From contig CAZNNL010000052.1 of assembly GCA_964574395.1 (NCBI GenBank), positions 1 to 13,208 of the forward strand: a stretch of DNA of 13,208 nucleotides, given 5' to 3'. Below, one piece after another: positions 13,158 through 13,208 of the stretch (its first letter is position 1; the number at the start of each line of letters is the position of its first letter). A program made the position numbers and the translations under genes. This DNA is from JAXGQD01 sp964574395. GTDB taxonomy: Bacteria; Bacillota; Clostridia; Saccharofermentanales; Fastidiosipilaceae. The notes beneath the pieces were generated by a model. That model did no database searches and was not told where the DNA came from. It saw only the letters and a list, made by a program, of their open reading frames with translations.

Positions 13158-13208
13158 TCGAGTAGGAGGCTAGTCATTAATTGGCTAGCCGACCTCTCAC
13201 ACCACCGT
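13158..13208 (-). mobile_element. Probable 3' end of a group II intron (domain V 3' arm and domain VI)
   Basis: Read on the minus strand, the segment starts ACGGTGGTGTGAGAGGTC, resembling the 3' strand of domain V plus linker in bacterial (class C-like) group II introns. It continues with a domain VI-like hairpin, GGCTAG with CTAGCC, and ends TCCTACTCGAT. The body of the intron, including any reverse transcriptase gene, would lie to the right of the window. The boundary near 13158 is estimated from the end pattern. The domain V 5' arm is not visible, so this rests on pattern memory. Confidence 0.5.

Overview
The window looks like chromosomal DNA from a low- to mid-GC Gram-positive anaerobe (Bacillota, probably Clostridia). 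This is inferred from strong AGGAGG-type ribosome binding sites on most genes, an FMN riboswitch driving a RibU-type ECF transporter subunit, an EpsC-type serine acetyltransferase and group II intron sequence at the right edge. The species cannot be named from the sequence alone.

Layout, left to right. (1) Bases 1-1638, minus strand: the first 546 codons of a large polytopic membrane protein of GT-C glycosyltransferase type, cut off by the window edge. (2) Bases 1778-2000: three tandem 83-bp units, each a 58-bp nested palindrome plus a 25-bp spacer. (3) Bases 2096-3659, plus strand: an MsrA-fold protein whose catalytic cysteine is replaced by asparagine, followed by serine O-acetyltransferase. 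(4) Bases 3682-5133, minus: a dGTPase-type HD phosphohydrolase. (5) Bases 5190-5352: a second hairpin repeat family. (6) Bases 5380-6277, minus: a complete FMN-regulated riboflavin uptake unit (promoter, riboswitch, intrinsic terminator, ribU, terminator). (7) Bases 6346-6526: five copies of a 22-bp motif, three direct and two inverted, resembling the fused ends of a decayed insertion sequence. (8) Bases 6604-7711, minus: a DUF2200 protein, then a RelB/RelE-like toxin-antitoxin pair with a promoter and an overlapping palindromic operator. (9) Bases 7782-12619, minus: a four-gene operon reading TerY/YegL-like VWA protein, orphan 157-aa protein, MoxR/CobS-like AAA+ ATPase, CobT-like VWA protein with an N-terminal HExxH, then a terminator. 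(10) Bases 12731-13079: the same 58-bp palindrome family as (2) in the opposite orientation. (11) The last ~50 bases: probable 3' end (domains V/VI) of a group II intron on the minus strand.

How the genes work together. The MoxR-VWA operon is the most system-like part: a AAA+ motor, its usual VWA partner carrying a possible metallopeptidase-like site, a second VWA protein and an unrecognised small protein. No cobalamin genes are near, so a cobaltochelatase role is unlikely and the substrate is unknown. The MsrA-like and CysE genes form a probable two-gene operon touching sulfur metabolism, although the MsrA-like protein has lost the residues needed for methionine sulfoxide reduction. Across the window the heptamer GGCAAAA/TTTTGCC is strongly over-represented on both strands and in several codon registers, which may be a genome-wide signal rather than a local feature.
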